From: Pseudomonas sp. GD03919
GTDB lineage: Bacteria; Pseudomonadota; Gammaproteobacteria; Pseudomonadales; Pseudomonadaceae
NCBI RefSeq assembly: GCF_029814935.1
Contig: NZ_CP104582.1
Span: forward strand, 1,426,001 to 1,490,000
Length of the DNA stretch: 64,000 nt
Direction: 5' to 3'
Part shown: positions 17,434 to 30,746 of the stretch, piece by piece
Numbering within the stretch: position 1 is the stretch's first letter
Layout of the letters: every line of letters starts with the position of its first letter
Made by a program: the position numbers and the translations under genes
The notes under the pieces: model-generated
The model's input: only the letters and a program-made list of their open reading frames with translations
Told to the model about the DNA's origin: nothing
The model's database searches: none

Positions 17434-17466
17434 AAAGGCCCCGGCCTATTGCAGAACCGGGGCAAG
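17434..17466 (-). terminator. Intercistronic hairpin between lamB and malM
   Basis: On the minus strand GCCCCGG pairs with CCGGGGC and is followed by CTTTTA. It is a weak, terminator-like hairpin between lamB and malM that could reduce downstream expression relative to the porin. Confidence 0.5.
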
Positions 17467-17526
17467 GACCACAGGAGCAGCGTTACGGTATTGCCGGGCA
17501 GCCGGATGCAACGGATGCCCGACTGC

Positions 17527-19158
<1,632 letters not shown>

Positions 19159-19163
19159 TCAAG

Positions 19164-20831
19164 ATGAACCGATACCTGCGACTGGCCGGCCTGGTGCTGG
19201 CCATGGCCCCGCTCGCCTACCCCTGGGGCAACCTGGTCAGGGCGGCCGACGCGCCGGGCAAGACCGCCAGCGGCGTGCGCTATCACGGCGGCGACGAGAT
19301 CATCCTCCAGGGCTTTCACTGGAACACCGTGCGGACCTCGAGCAACTGGTACGCGACCCTGGCCAGCATGGCGCCGACCCTGGCCGCCGATGGCTTCAGT
19401 GCGATCTGGATGCCGGTGCCCTGGCGCGACTTCTCCAGCTGGAGCGACCCCGGCAACGGCACCTCGGGCGGTGGCGAAGGCTACTTCTGGCACGACTTCA
19501 ACAAGAACGGCCGCTATGGCAGCGACAGCCTGCTCAGACAGGCCGCCGGCGCGCTCAATGCGGCCGGGGTCAAACCCATCTACGACGTGGTGCCCAACCA
19601 TATGAACCGCGGCTACCCGGACAAGGAGATCAACCTGCCGGCCGGCCAGGGGCTGTGGCGCCACGACTGCAATGACCCGGGCAACCATGCCAACGACTGC
19701 GACGACGGCGACCGTTTCATGGGCGGCGACGCCGACCTCAATACCGGCCACCCGCAGAACTACGCGATGTTCCGCGACGAGTTCGCCAGGCTGCGCAGCC
19801 AGTATGGCGCCGGGGGCTTTCGCTTCGACTTCGTCCGCGGCTACGCCGGCGAGCGGGTCGCCAGCTGGATGAGCGATGCCCACGACAACGGCTTCTGCCT
19901 CGGCGAGCTGTGGAAGGCGCCGGGCGAGTACCCGAGCTGGGACTGGCGCAACGGCGCCAGCTGGCAGCAGATCCTCAAGGACTGGTCCGATCGGGCCAAG
20001 TGCACGGTGTTCGACTTCGCCCTCAAGGAGCGCATGCAGAACGGCGGCATCGCCGACTGGCGCCACGGTCTGAACGGCAATCCCGATGCGCGCTGGCGCG
20101 AGGTGGCGGTGACCTTCGTCGACAACCACGACACCGGCTACTCGCCCGGCCCCAACGGCGGCCAGCACCACTGGCCGTTGCCGGACGCGCGGCTGAAGCA
20201 GGCCTACGCCTACATCCTCAGCAGCCCGGGCACGCCGGTGGTGTACTGGCCGCACATGTACGACTGGGGCCATGGCGACTTCATCCGCCAGCTGATCCAG
20301 ATCCGCCGCGCCGCCGGGGTCAAGGCCGCCTCGGCGATCCAGTTCCATTCGGGTTATTCCGGCCTGGTGGCGACGGTCGGCGGCAGCCAGCAGCAATTGC
20401 TGATCGCCCTGGACTCCAACCTGGACTCGCCCGGCCAGGTGGCCAGCGGCGACTTCACCGAGGCGCTCAACGCCGACAACGGCGCGATCCGTATCTGGCG
20501 CAGCGGCCAGGGTGACGATGAAGATCAGGGCGAGCTGGTCAGCGTCAACTTCCGCTGCGACAACGGCGTGACTCAGTGGGGCGACAGCGTCTATGCGGTG
20601 GGTAACGTCGCCCAGCTGGGCAACTGGAGCGCGGCCGGCGCCGTGCGCCTGAGCGACACCAGCGCCTACCCGACCTGGAAGGGCAGCATCGCCCTGCCGG
20701 CCGGCCAGCAGCTGGAGTGGAAATGCATCATCCGTAACGAGAGCGACCCGGCGCAGGTCAAGACCTGGCAGCCGGGAGGCAACAATAGCCTGACGGTTAC
20801 GGCCGGGGCCACCACCAGCGGCGGCTTCTGA
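19164..20831 (+). CDS. amyP: Glucan 1,4-alpha-maltotetraohydrolase (G4-amylase)
   Basis: Secreted exo-amylase of 555 residues that releases maltotetraose from the non-reducing ends of starch. It closely follows the P. stutzeri G4-amylase: [26 protein letters not shown] and [13 protein letters not shown]. The catalytic triad is [11 protein letters not shown] (Asp ~221), CLGELWK (Glu ~247) and [12 protein letters not shown] (Asp ~320). From about residue 455 a starch-binding CBM20 domain begins ([20 protein letters not shown]). A signal peptide precedes the mature start near ADAPGK. It is divergent from lamB and followed by a chemoreceptor gene on the same strand. Confidence 0.95.
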   Translation: MNRYLRLAGLVLAMAPLAYPWGNLVRAADAPGKTASGVRYHGGDEIILQGFHWNTVRTSSNWYATLASMAPTLAADGFSAIWMPVPWRDFSSWSDPGNGTSGGGEGYFWHDFNKNGRYGSDSLLRQAAGALNAAGVKPIYDVVPNHMNRGYPDKEINLPAGQGLWRHDCNDPGNHANDCDDGDRFMGGDADLNTGHPQNYAMFRDEFARLRSQYGAGGFRFDFVRGYAGERVASWMSDAHDNGFCLGELWKAPGEYPSWDWRNGASWQQILKDWSDRAKCTVFDFALKERMQNGGIADWRHGLNGNPDARWREVAVTFVDNHDTGYSPGPNGGQHHWPLPDARLKQAYAYILSSPGTPVVYWPHMYDWGHGDFIRQLIQIRRAAGVKAASAIQFHSGYSGLVATVGGSQQQLLIALDSNLDSPGQVASGDFTEALNADNGAIRIWRSGQGDDEDQGELVSVNFRCDNGVTQWGDSVYAVGNVAQLGNWSAAGAVRLSDTSAYPTWKGSIALPAGQQLEWKCIIRNESDPAQVKTWQPGGNNSLTVTAGATTSGGF

Positions 20832-20889
20832 GTCTGCCGGGCCGCCGCGCCGTTCCCGGCGGCCCGGTCTCTATCGACAGGAGAGATCG

Positions 20890-22929
20890 ATGTTGTCCCC
20901 TCTTGTAAACCGGCTGACCGCCTTCAAGGTCGGCTTCCTGCCGCGGCTGTACCTGCTGATCGCGGCGCTGGCCCTGCTGCTGGTGCTGCTCGGCGGCAGC
21001 AGCCTGAGCGCCATCGGCGAGCTGCAGGGCTCGGGCGAACGCATCGCCCACAGCGCCGCGCGGCTGCAGGCCAGCCAGAGCTTCTTCAGTGCCCTGCAGG
21101 GCCTGACCCAGAACCTGTCCGATGCCCTCGGCGCCGAACGCGCCGAGGAACTCGAGGCCTTCGCCACCGCGCATGGGCAGCATGCCGAACGGGTCGACGC
21201 CCGCCTGGACGTCATGCTGACCCTGGGGAACGGCGCCGAACAGGCCGAGCTGGTGCGGCTGGGGCAGTTGCTGCCGCAGCTGGACGCGCAGAGCCGCGAA
21301 CTGCTGGAGGCGCAGCGCCAGGTGCTGGCGCGGGTCGAGCGCACTGCGGTGACGCTGCGCAACCTGCAGCTGCAACTGTCGCGCTTCAAGCAGGACCTGC
21401 TCAGGGTGCAGGCGGTCACCAAGGACGACTACGTCGCCTACTCGCTCAAGCAGTTCATCATTCCGCTGGAGCAGGTCGAGGCACTGGTCTTCGACGCGGT
21501 CGGCAGCGCCTCGCCGCAGCGCCTGCAGCAGGCCGAGGCCAAGGTCAGGGAACGCCTGCCCAATCTGCATGACAAGCTGGGGCGGGTTCTGGACGACCTA
21601 CTGCCCCACCAGGACAGTCGCACCGACTATGTGCATACCTATCGGGGCGAGTTCGCCGAGATCAAGCGCAACCTGCTGCTCGACGGCCAGGGCGCGCTGG
21701 CCCAGTACGCCGGCTGGCTCGCCGACAAGCAGGCTAACCAGGAGCGCAAGCGCCAGCTGCAGGCGTTGCAGGCGCAGGTGGGCGAGCAGGTCGGGCAACT
21801 GATCGAGGCGAGCGAGCGCGACGCCCGGGCGCAGCTCGAACAGGCGCGCCTGACCTATCGGCGCGGCTTCGATCGCCTGCTGTGGCTGGCCGCGCTGTCG
21901 CTCGGCATCGCCCTGAGCATGGGCGTTTGGCTCAGCCGCACCATGCGCCGGGCGCTGGGAGCGGTGTCCGGCGCGCTGAACCGGTTGGCCGAGGGCGATC
22001 TGCGCGGCCGCTGCGATTACCAGCGGGCAGACGAGTTCGGCCGGGTCGCGGCGGACGTCAATCGGGTCGCCGGCAACCTGCGCGACGCCCTGGCGCAGCT
22101 GGGCCGCGCCGCCGACCAGCAGGACGCCATCGCCCGTGGCAATGCCGATTCCTGCGCCGACGCGCGCCAGGGCCTGGATCGGCAGCGCTCGAGCATCGGT
22201 GCGCTGGCCGCCAGCCTGACCCAGATGGAATCGAGCTTCGCCGAGGTGGCGGTGCATGCCGAGCAGACCGCGCGGCGGGTCGACAGCGTCGGCGCCTGCG
22301 TCGACAGCGGCAGCCAGATCATGGCCGGCACCATCCGCAGCACCCGGGCGCTGGCGCAGCAGCTGCAGGGCAGCGTGGCCGAGATCGCCGAGGTCGAGGT
22401 CGGCGGGCAGCGCATCGGCCAGATCCTCGCGGTGATCCGCAGCATCGCCGAGCAGACCAACCTGCTGGCCCTCAACGCGGCCATCGAGGCGGCGCGTGCC
22501 GGCGAGCAGGGCCGCGGCTTCGCCGTGGTCGCCGACGAGGTGCGCAGCCTGGCCTTGCGCACGGCCAGCTCCACCGGCGAGATCCAGTCCCATATCGACG
22601 GTCTGCTGCAGGGCATCCAGGCGGCGGTACAGTCGCTGGAGCTGAGCCGCCAGCACATGCAGGCCAACCTGGCCCAGGTCGGCGAGGCCGATCAGGCGAT
22701 GCAGCGGATCCACGAGCAGGTCGGCGCCATCGCCGGCATGTCGCGGCAGATCAGCCAGGCCACCGCCCAGCAGCGCCTGGCTGCCGAAGACGTGACGCGC
22801 AGCATGCACGACATCCACGCGGTGGCCGAGGACAACATGCAGCGCATCGTCGGTATCACCGAGAGCAGTGAGCGCCAGGCGGCCATGGTGGCCGAGCAGC
22901 AGGCGCTGTGCGCCCGCTACCTGACCTGA
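20890..22929 (+). CDS. Methyl-accepting chemotaxis protein inside the mal cluster
   Basis: Chemoreceptor of 679 residues. TM1 is at about 16-38 and TM2 at about 330-352, enclosing a ~290-residue periplasmic domain that appears entirely helical and rich in Gln, Leu and Arg. A HAMP linker follows, then a long cytoplasmic coiled coil with the conserved tip [18 protein letters not shown] near 518. There is no C-terminal CheR-binding pentapeptide. It lies 58 bp after the G4-amylase stop with its own GGAGAG ribosome site, so co-transcription is likely. A role in taxis to maltodextrins, directly or through a MalE protein, is an inference from position only. Confidence 0.92.
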   Translation: MLSPLVNRLTAFKVGFLPRLYLLIAALALLLVLLGGSSLSAIGELQGSGERIAHSAARLQASQSFFSALQGLTQNLSDALGAERAEELEAFATAHGQHAERVDARLDVMLTLGNGAEQAELVRLGQLLPQLDAQSRELLEAQRQVLARVERTAVTLRNLQLQLSRFKQDLLRVQAVTKDDYVAYSLKQFIIPLEQVEALVFDAVGSASPQRLQQAEAKVRERLPNLHDKLGRVLDDLLPHQDSRTDYVHTYRGEFAEIKRNLLLDGQGALAQYAGWLADKQANQERKRQLQALQAQVGEQVGQLIEASERDARAQLEQARLTYRRGFDRLLWLAALSLGIALSMGVWLSRTMRRALGAVSGALNRLAEGDLRGRCDYQRADEFGRVAADVNRVAGNLRDALAQLGRAADQQDAIARGNADSCADARQGLDRQRSSIGALAASLTQMESSFAEVAVHAEQTARRVDSVGACVDSGSQIMAGTIRSTRALAQQLQGSVAEIAEVEVGGQRIGQILAVIRSIAEQTNLLALNAAIEAARAGEQGRGFAVVADEVRSLALRTASSTGEIQSHIDGLLQGIQAAVQSLELSRQHMQANLAQVGEADQAMQRIHEQVGAIAGMSRQISQATAQQRLAAEDVTRSMHDIHAVAEDNMQRIVGITESSERQAAMVAEQQALCARYLT

Positions 22930-23170
22930 GCGATCGGTGCCTGCTGCGCGAAGGCGTGTATCCGGCGGATTGGGGCGGGGTGGCGGAGGATGAGAGGGCG
23001 TTCGGCGAGTGACCAGGGATAAACGCCGATCTGCCAGGCCGGCGCCTATTCCCGGTCCGGTCGAGTTGTCGCCGCTGGATGGGGTATGCAGAAAGAGCCA
23101 CCGAGGCCGCGGTGCTCCGCGGCGCACCCTGAGAACACGGCAGGCCTTTGTAGGGGGCGCGCGGGGCCGC

Positions 23171-23318
23171 CTAGCAGGCTGTTGAAAAACTATCTGCGTT
23201 GCCACTGCTGCGTTAAAAACAGGCTCAAAATGCTCATTTACAGCTCGTAAACTCCGCTTTTTCGCCTATTTTTGCCTTGCATTGGCTGCCTCGCCTACGT
23301 TTTTCAACGGCCTGCTAG
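23171..23318. mobile_element. MITE-like element (148 bp), copy A
   Basis: Terminal inverted repeats CTAGCAGGCTGTTGAAAAAC and GTTTTTCAACGGCCTGCTAG enclose a core containing AACAGGCTCAAAATGCTCAT and GCTCGTAAACTCCGC. The same core occurs inverted at 51438-51580 with different ends. It carries no gene. The surrounding gap 22930-23324 otherwise shows nothing recognisable. Confidence 0.75.
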
Positions 23319-23324
23319 CTCTGC

Positions 23325-24404
23325 CTATTCACCAACCTGCCACTCATGCGCCTGCTGCAGCGCCTGTTCCAGCTCGGCGCGCCAGGCGTCCGGGGTGCGG
23401 CCTTCGAGCAGTTCCAGGCGCCGCAGCTGGGCGCCGCATTCGTCCAGGCAGCGTTGCAGCCAGGCGATGCGCTGCAGGGTCAGCGGCGTGCAGGTCTGGC
23501 CGCCGAGGTCGTCCTCCAGATCGCTCAGGTGCGAGCGCCAGGCCTCGCGCAGGTACAGGCCGTCGAGGCCGCCGCCCAGCGCGTCCTGCCACTGGTCGAT
23601 GATGCGTTGCAGCCAGGCCAGTACCGTGGCGCTGGCGCCGCGTCCAGCCAGATGGCTGCGCAGGCGCCGGTAGCACTCCAGGGCGATGCGCTTTTCCAGT
23701 TCCAGCGCGGCCAGCGCGGCGCTCTGTCCGCGCTCGCGTTCCAGGTGCAGCAGGTGGGCGTAGTAGCAGCGCGTTTCGAAGCGTTCGGCGGCGTGGCACT
23801 GCGGGGTCAGCTGGCCGTTGCTGTTGAAGCTGTGCAGCGGCTCGAAGCGGTACATATAGCCGAAGTCGAACAGGCGGATGCGGCCGTCGTCGAGCAGGTT
23901 GCCGGGGCACAGGTCCCACTCGAAGAAGCCCAGCTGCAGCAGCGCCAGCAGCGTATCGAACAGCTGCAGCAGGCGCCGCTCGTCCCATTCGCCGATCGCC
24001 TCGCCGGCGATCCAGGGCGACAGCAGCAGGCCCTGGCGGTAGCTGGCGTAACGCGTCTCGACGATGCCGGCCAGGGCCTCGCCCCAGGCCGGCTGCTGTT
24101 TCAAGGCCTGCAGCTCGGCGCGGCGCTGCACCTCGTTGAGAAAGGAGGTCTGGCCGTCGGGGTTGCGCACCTTGCACGGGTTGCGCGCGCGCTTGAGCGT
24201 CCACAGCTGGCCGCCGGCCTCCAGCTGGTAGACCTCGGCGGTCAGGCCACCGGAGAAATGGCGACGTACCCAGGGGCTGGCGGGGCGGGTGGCCAGCAGT
24301 TGGTCGAGGGGCAGCGGGCAACCTGCGGGCGAGCCCACTTCGAGTTCGGCGCCGCTGGCGGCGAAGGCCAGCTGGCTTTGGTGGCGTTGCTGTTCTGGTG
24401 TCAT
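23325..24404 (-). CDS. Protein-kinase-fold phosphotransferase of unknown substrate
   Basis: Soluble protein of 359 residues with all landmarks of a kinase fold. A glycine-rich loop SGGLTAEVY (51-59) is followed by Lys71 in LWTLKRARN, Glu91 in EVQRRAEL, the catalytic loop EWDLCPGNLL (Asp164, Asn169) and the metal motif LFDFGYMYRF (Asp180). The C-terminal half is helical. It lies downstream of malS on the same strand, within the maltodextrin island, so a sugar or protein substrate tied to maltodextrin use is possible. It lacks the motifs of known maltokinases that I can recall. I do not recognise a named family. Confidence 0.75.
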   Translation of the reverse strand: MTPEQQRHQSQLAFAASGAELEVGSPAGCPLPLDQLLATRPASPWVRRHFSGGLTAEVYQLEAGGQLWTLKRARNPCKVRNPDGQTSFLNEVQRRAELQALKQQPAWGEALAGIVETRYASYRQGLLLSPWIAGEAIGEWDERRLLQLFDTLLALLQLGFFEWDLCPGNLLDDGRIRLFDFGYMYRFEPLHSFNSNGQLTPQCHAAERFETRCYYAHLLHLERERGQSAALAALELEKRIALECYRRLRSHLAGRGASATVLAWLQRIIDQWQDALGGGLDGLYLREAWRSHLSDLEDDLGGQTCTPLTLQRIAWLQRCLDECGAQLRRLELLEGRTPDAWRAELEQALQQAHEWQVGE

Positions 24405-24424
24405 GGCAGTACCGGGTAGCAGGT

Positions 24425-24521
24425 GGTGCGCGCGGCGCGCACCCTACGGGTTGGCGTTTGTTCGGGGGGCATGTCGGGTACCTGTTGGTGCGGCGTTGGC
24501 GTAGGGTGCGCCGTGCGCACC
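24425..24521. repeat. GTAGGGTGCGC-family inverted repeat
   Basis: GGTGCGCGCGGCGCGCACCC and GTAGGGTGCGCCGTGCGCACC face each other between the kinase-fold gene and malS. Confidence 0.8.
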
Positions 24522-24528
24522 GAGGTAT

Positions 24529-26595
24529 TTACCGTCCCTGCACTATCACCACCCGGTCTTTGCCCAGGGTGCGAGCGAAGGCGTAGGGCTGGGTGGACAG
24601 CTGCTGGTGGCGGCCGGCGCCGATGGCCGGGTGGCGCGCGCGGAACTGGCCGAGCAGGCGCCAGTGCGCCAGCAGTTCGGCGATGGGCGCCTGCTGCTGG
24701 GCGTCCCAGTTCATCGACGAGCGCGTGCCCTGGTGCGGGTCCGAACCCGTGGGCCCGAGCGGGCGCGCGCTTTCGTCGCCGTAGTAGATCTGCACCGCGC
24801 CGGGTGCCAGCAGCAGGGCTCCGGCCAGGCCGCGCTGGCGCGCCAGCTGCTCGCCCTGTTCGGCGAAGAACAGCGAGGTGTCGTGGGACGAGGCATAGCT
24901 CATAAAGTTGTGCCCCAGGTTTTTGGCCAGCAGCTCGGCGTAGTCGCGGTAGCCGTCCTCGATCTGGCGCAGGCACTCGCTGCCCCTGGCGGCCAGCTCG
25001 CCCTGGAAGTCGAAGTTGATCAGCGCGTCGAAGCCGTGGTCCTGGTAAACGCTGGCCTGCGGGCCGTGGCCGAACACCTCGCCGACCATCCAGAACGGGC
25101 TGCCGCTCATGGGATCAGCGGGGTTGGCCGCCGACCACTCGGCGCGCGCCTTGTCGGCTGCCTGGCGCAGCGCCGCCCAGCTCTCCAGTTCGACGTGCTT
25201 GACGGTATCGGCACGAAAGCCGTCGACGCCGAATTCGCGCACCCAGAAGCTCAGCCATTCCACCAGGTAGTCGCGCACCCGGTAGCCCTCGCGTGGCACG
25301 GCGCGGGTGTCGGCCTTGCGCAGCAGGAAGGGCGGCAGGGACACCGGCTGCTGACTCTCGGTCTTGAAGTCGGGGAGGAAGGCCAGCGAGCCTTGGCGCG
25401 GGTCGACCAGCACGCTGGGCGGGCTGTCATAGTCGGCGATGTCGGCGCGTACCCAGTCCTTGCCCCACCACTGGCGCCAGGCGTCGTGCTGGTAGTCGAT
25501 CAGGTTGTGGTAGGCGTGCAGGTTCTCGAAGCTCTCCGGCTGCCAGTCGCTCCAGCGCGGCGGCAGGTACTGCTGCATGCCGCCGCGCAGCGCGCCGAAG
25601 CCGAGCGCCTGCATGTCGGCCAGGGTCGAATAGCCGGGGTGGTTGAGCACCACGTCGAACAGCACGCGGATGCCGCGGGCGTGAGCCTGGGCGATCAGCT
25701 CGCGCAGCTCGTCTTCCGTCCCCATGTTGGCGTCCAGGCGGGTGAAGTCCAGGGCGTAGTAACCGTGGTAGGCGTAGTGGCGGAAATCGCCCTTGTCGCC
25801 GCCGCCGACCCAGCCGTGGATCTGCTCGAAGGGTGCGCTGATCCACAGCGCATTGACCCCCAACTGCTGCAGGTAGTCGAGCTTGCCGGTCAGGCCGCGC
25901 AGGTCGCCACCGTGGAAGGTGCCGATCTCCTGCTCGCCGTCGGGCTGACGGCCGTAGCTGCGGTCGTTGTCGGGATCGCCATTGGCGAAGCGGTCGGTGA
26001 GGACGAAGTACACCGTGGCGTTGCGCCAGTCGTGCCCGGCCGCTGCGCTCGCCCCGGCCGCCTCGAGCAGCAGCAGGCCGTCGCTATGCGCCGCCGGGGT
26101 CAGCTGCACGCGACCATTCGCCACCGTCGCCCGCTGGCCACTGTAGGCGTCGCGCAACACCTCGCCGTCGGCGAACACCTGGCTGACGTCTACGCTCAGC
26201 GCCTCGCCCTGCCAGGGCCGACAACTGCCGCGCGCGGCCTCCTGGCGCACCGGCAGCAGGCGCAGGTGGGGCTGTTCGTCGTCCTGAAACAGCAGGCGAT
26301 AGCGCCCGGGCGTGGCGATCTGCAGGCTCAGCTGGCTGTCTGCGTGCCAGTCCTGGCGCTGGTGCAGCGCCAGCGGCTGGTCGCCGTCGGCCGCGGCCGG
26401 GGCTTGCAGGCGCAACAGCCCGGCTTGCAATTCCAGTTCGACGCTGTAGCGTTGGGGGGCGGGGTTGGTCCATGCCAGGGGCAGCGCCTGCTGGTCCAGC
26501 CAGGCCTGCAGTTGCGGCTCGGCGCTGGCAAACTGGCTGAACAGGCCGAGGGTCAGGGCGGTCATAAGCGGGTTCGATGACGATGGGCGGCGCAT
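24529..26595 (-). CDS. malS: Periplasmic alpha-amylase (MalS-like, GH13)
   Basis: Enzyme of 688 residues with a signal peptide ending near SQFASA. An N-terminal ~190-residue beta-rich region precedes the GH13 barrel, which starts at ATVYFVLTDRFANGDPDND. The catalytic residues are in GFRADTVKHV (Asp ~460), MVGEVFGHG (Glu ~504) and SYASSHDTS (Asp ~571). Size, export signal and domain order fit E. coli MalS, which trims long maltodextrins in the periplasm before transport. The start MRRPSSSNPL follows a GGGAG site. It is divergent from malE. Confidence 0.9.
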   Translation of the reverse strand: MRRPSSSNPLMTALTLGLFSQFASAEPQLQAWLDQQALPLAWTNPAPQRYSVELELQAGLLRLQAPAAADGDQPLALHQRQDWHADSQLSLQIATPGRYRLLFQDDEQPHLRLLPVRQEAARGSCRPWQGEALSVDVSQVFADGEVLRDAYSGQRATVANGRVQLTPAAHSDGLLLLEAAGASAAAGHDWRNATVYFVLTDRFANGDPDNDRSYGRQPDGEQEIGTFHGGDLRGLTGKLDYLQQLGVNALWISAPFEQIHGWVGGGDKGDFRHYAYHGYYALDFTRLDANMGTEDELRELIAQAHARGIRVLFDVVLNHPGYSTLADMQALGFGALRGGMQQYLPPRWSDWQPESFENLHAYHNLIDYQHDAWRQWWGKDWVRADIADYDSPPSVLVDPRQGSLAFLPDFKTESQQPVSLPPFLLRKADTRAVPREGYRVRDYLVEWLSFWVREFGVDGFRADTVKHVELESWAALRQAADKARAEWSAANPADPMSGSPFWMVGEVFGHGPQASVYQDHGFDALINFDFQGELAARGSECLRQIEDGYRDYAELLAKNLGHNFMSYASSHDTSLFFAEQGEQLARQRGLAGALLLAPGAVQIYYGDESARPLGPTGSDPHQGTRSSMNWDAQQQAPIAELLAHWRLLGQFRARHPAIGAGRHQQLSTQPYAFARTLGKDRVVIVQGR

Positions 26596-26739
26596 GGGGT
26601 TCTCCCTGTTTGATCCGGACACTCAGTAGAGCTGTCCGGCGCCGCTGGCAACAGGCGCAGAAGGGGTGGGGAGGCGCGTTGCGCTTGTCCGACAATGGCG
26701 GTCTACGCCCCCGGCCCTACGCCCCCAGCTGGAGAGGCC

Positions 26740-26752
26740 GGGGAGGATGTGG
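26740..26752 (+). promoter_or_regulatory. MalT-like box upstream of malE
   Basis: GGGGAGGATGTGG followed by CGCTTGCC lies 111 bp before the malE ATG. It is nearly identical to the sites before lamB and the alpha-glucosidase. A second GGGGAGG stands at about 26671. Confidence 0.7.
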
Positions 26753-26850
26753 CGCTTGCCGTTCTGGTCGAGGATGACCGGGCTGGCAGAGCGCTCACCG
26801 GCTCGCCGCGGTTGTGGATCAAAAACAAGAAGCCACGAGGAAAACAAGAC

Positions 26851-28041
<1,191 letters not shown>

Positions 28042-28100
28042 AATCCGGCCGCCGTCGACGCCTGGCGTCGCGGCGGCCCCGCTCCGAGGCTATAAACCTG

Positions 28101-29675
28101 ATGTCCGTCGTCAATCTTTCCGCCGCCGTGGCCGCTACGCCCATGAAGCTGTTTTCTCTGCCATCCCTGCGTGCCGGTCTGCGTTGGAGCCTGTGGGGCC
28201 TGTTCAACGCCCTGGCGCTGTACCTGGTGGTGGCGCTTTACGCCCAGCAGCAGCTGGCCTTCGCCCTGCTCGGGCTGGTGGTCACCGGCATCGCCAGTTA
28301 TGTGTTCATCAGTCGTCGCGCCTACGCCCATCGCTATATCTACCCGGCGCTGGCGGGCATGCTGGTGTTCGTCATCTTCCCGCTGCTGTACACCGTGGGC
28401 ATCGGCTTCACCAACTACAGCGGCAGCAACCTGCTGAGCTTCGAGCAGGTGCAGCGCTATCACCTGCGCCAGACCTACCTGGCCGGCGAGCGCTACGCCT
28501 TCAGCCTGCACCGCGATGAGGCCGGCGAGCTGCGTTTGCGCGTCGACAAGGGTGAGCGCGGCGCGTTCGTCTCGCCGCCTCTCGTTGGGGATGCGACCGG
28601 CGACGCGGCCGGCGAGCCGCTGGCGCTCAGGGCCGAACGCGAACCCGGCGGGCTGGGCGCGGCGCTGGCGCTGCGCGAGGTGATCCAGCGCCGCGCCGAG
28701 CTGGAGCAGTGGGTGCTGCGCGGCAGCGACGGCGAGCTGCTGCGTCTGTACGGCCTGCGCGAGGTGGCGGCGGTCAAGCCGCTGTACCGCCTGCTGGAAA
28801 ACGGCGACCTGCTCAACACGCGTAGCAACGAGCGCCTGGAGCCCGACCATACCACCGGCTTCTACCTCGACAGCCACGGCAACCAGGTGGCGCCGGGCTT
28901 CACCGTGTTCGCCGGCACCAGCAACTTCGCCAAGGTACTGACCGACCCGAGCATTCGTGGCCCGTTCCTCGAGATCTTCGTCTGGACCGTGGCCTTCGCC
29001 GGCCTCACCGTACTCTTCACCCTGGCCGTGGGCCTGGTGCTGGCCAGCCTACTGCAGTGGGATCTGGTACGCGGCAAGGCGTTCTACCGGCTGATGCTGA
29101 TCCTGCCCTACGCGGTGCCGGCCTTTATCTCCATCCTGGTGTTCCGCGGCCTGTTCAACCAGAACTTCGGCGAGATCAACCTGCTGCTCGACGGCCTGTT
29201 CGGCCTGCGCCCGGACTGGTTCAGCGACCCGACCCTGGCCCGCTCGATGATCCTGATGGTCAATACCTGGCTCGGCTACCCCTACATGCTGCTGCTGTGC
29301 ATGGGCCTGCTGCAGGCCATCCCGCGCGACCTCTACGAGGCCTCGGCGATGGACGGCGCCACGCCTTTGGACAACCTGCTGAAGATCACCCTGCCGCTGT
29401 TGATCAAGCCGCTGGCGCCGCTGCTGATCGCCAGCTTCGCCTTCAACTTCAACAACTTCGTGCTGATCACCCTGCTGACCCGCGGCGGCCCGGACATCAT
29501 CGGCGCCACCACCCCGGCCGGCACCACCGATCTGCTGGTGAGCTACACCTACCGCATCGCCTTCCAGGACTCCGGGCAGAACTTCGCCCTGGCGGCGGCC
29601 ATCGCCACGCTGATCTTCCTGGTGGTGGGCGCGCTGGCCTGGCTCAACCTGAAACTGTCGAAAGTCAAAGTCTGA
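28101..29675 (+). CDS. malF: Maltose transporter permease MalF
   Basis: Inner-membrane permease of 524 residues with about eight membrane segments and the large periplasmic P2 loop characteristic of MalF. The coupling EAA loop [20 protein letters not shown] contacts Mal[20 protein letters not shown] near the end matches MalF closely. ATG 28101 gives MSVVNLS; a later ATG at 28143 (MKLFSLPS) is a realistic alternative because the first 14 residues have no E. coli counterpart. It lies 59 bp after malE and 10 bp before malG. Confidence 0.95.
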   Translation: MSVVNLSAAVAATPMKLFSLPSLRAGLRWSLWGLFNALALYLVVALYAQQQLAFALLGLVVTGIASYVFISRRAYAHRYIYPALAGMLVFVIFPLLYTVGIGFTNYSGSNLLSFEQVQRYHLRQTYLAGERYAFSLHRDEAGELRLRVDKGERGAFVSPPLVGDATGDAAGEPLALRAEREPGGLGAALALREVIQRRAELEQWVLRGSDGELLRLYGLREVAAVKPLYRLLENGDLLNTRSNERLEPDHTTGFYLDSHGNQVAPGFTVFAGTSNFAKVLTDPSIRGPFLEIFVWTVAFAGLTVLFTLAVGLVLASLLQWDLVRGKAFYRLMLILPYAVPAFISILVFRGLFNQNFGEINLLLDGLFGLRPDWFSDPTLARSMILMVNTWLGYPYMLLLCMGLLQAIPRDLYEASAMDGATPLDNLLKITLPLLIKPLAPLLIASFAFNFNNFVLITLLTRGGPDIIGATTPAGTTDLLVSYTYRIAFQDSGQNFALAAAIATLIFLVVGALAWLNLKLSKVKV

Positions 29676-29685
29676 GGAACCCGCC

Positions 29686-30576
29686 ATGGCGATGGTGCAA
29701 CCGAAATCCGTGAAATACCGCCTGTGGCTGACCCATGCCGGTCTGCTCGGCTTCATCGCGCTGATCGTCTTCCCGCTGCTGATGGTGGTGTCGATCAGCT
29801 TCCGCGACGGCAATTTCGCCACCGGCAGCCTGCTGCCGGACAACCCGACCCTGGAGCACTGGTCGCTGGCCCTCGGCATTCCCTACCAGCATGCCGACGG
29901 CTCGGTGACCCAGCCGCCGTTCCCGGTGCTGACCTGGCTGTGGAACTCGGTGAAGATCGCCTTTATCAGCTCGGCGCTGATCCTGCTGCTGTCGACCACC
30001 AGCGCCTATGCCTTCGCCCGTATGCGCTTCGCCGGCAAGGGGCCGATCCTCAAGGGCATGCTGATCTTCCAGATGTTCCCGCCGGTGTTGTCGCTGGTGG
30101 CCATCTACGCCCTGTTCGACCAGCTCGGCAAGCACGCCGGCTGGCTCGGGGTGAACAGCCACGGCGCGGTGATAGTCGCCTCGCTCGGCGGCATGGCCCT
30201 GCATATCTGGACCATCAAGGGCTACTTCGAGAGCATCGACGCCTCGCTGGAGGAGGCCGCCATAGTCGACGGTGCCACCACCTGGCAGGCCTTCGTGCAC
30301 ATCCTGCTGCCGATGAGCGTGCCGATCCTCGCCGTGGTGTTCATCCTCGCCTTCATCACCAGTATCACCGAATACCCCATGGCCTCGGTGCTGCTGCTGG
30401 ACGTGGACAAGCTAACCCTGTCAGTCGGCGCGCAGCAGTACCTCTACGAGCAGAACTACCTGTGGGGCGACTTCGCCGCCGCCGCGGTGCTCTCCGGCCT
30501 GCCGATCACCCTGGTGTTCCTCTATTGCCAGAAGTGGATAGTCGGTGGGCTGACCGCAGGAGGCGTGAAGGGGTAG
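29686..30576 (+). CDS. malG: Maltose transporter permease MalG
   Basis: Second permease of the maltodextrin importer, 296 residues with six membrane helices. The start region [21 protein letters not shown], the EAA loop [21 protein letters not shown] and the C-terminal [15 protein letters not shown] are nearly canonical for MalG. The last of these inserts into the sugar path in E. coli. GAGGA lies before the ATG. Confidence 0.96.
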   Translation: MAMVQPKSVKYRLWLTHAGLLGFIALIVFPLLMVVSISFRDGNFATGSLLPDNPTLEHWSLALGIPYQHADGSVTQPPFPVLTWLWNSVKIAFISSALILLLSTTSAYAFARMRFAGKGPILKGMLIFQMFPPVLSLVAIYALFDQLGKHAGWLGVNSHGAVIVASLGGMALHIWTIKGYFESIDASLEEAAIVDGATTWQAFVHILLPMSVPILAVVFILAFITSITEYPMASVLLLDVDKLTLSVGAQQYLYEQNYLWGDFAAAAVLSGLPITLVFLYCQKWIVGGLTAGGVKG

Positions 30577-30587
30577 GGCAACGTAGG

Positions 30588-30647
30588 GTAGGGTGTGCTG
30601 TGCGCACCAGGATAACCATGTTATTTGGTGCGCACGGCGCACCCTAC
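30588..30647. repeat. GTAGGGTGCGC-family inverted repeat
   Basis: GTAGGGTGTGCTGTGCGCACC and GGTGCGCACGGCGCACCCTAC face each other after malG, where the hairpin could protect the malEFG transcript end. Confidence 0.85.
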
Positions 30648-30746
30648 AGTTAGGCGTGATTAGCCGCAGGGCGGGGAAACCCGCCGCCCCGATACCGATG
30701 TAAGATTCGCCAAAACCCGGACAACGATAAAAAACGGGAGAGGATC

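Noticed and set aside
24607..26580. 657-codon frame opposite malS
   Set aside because: Shadow of the amylase gene; no ribosome site or motif.
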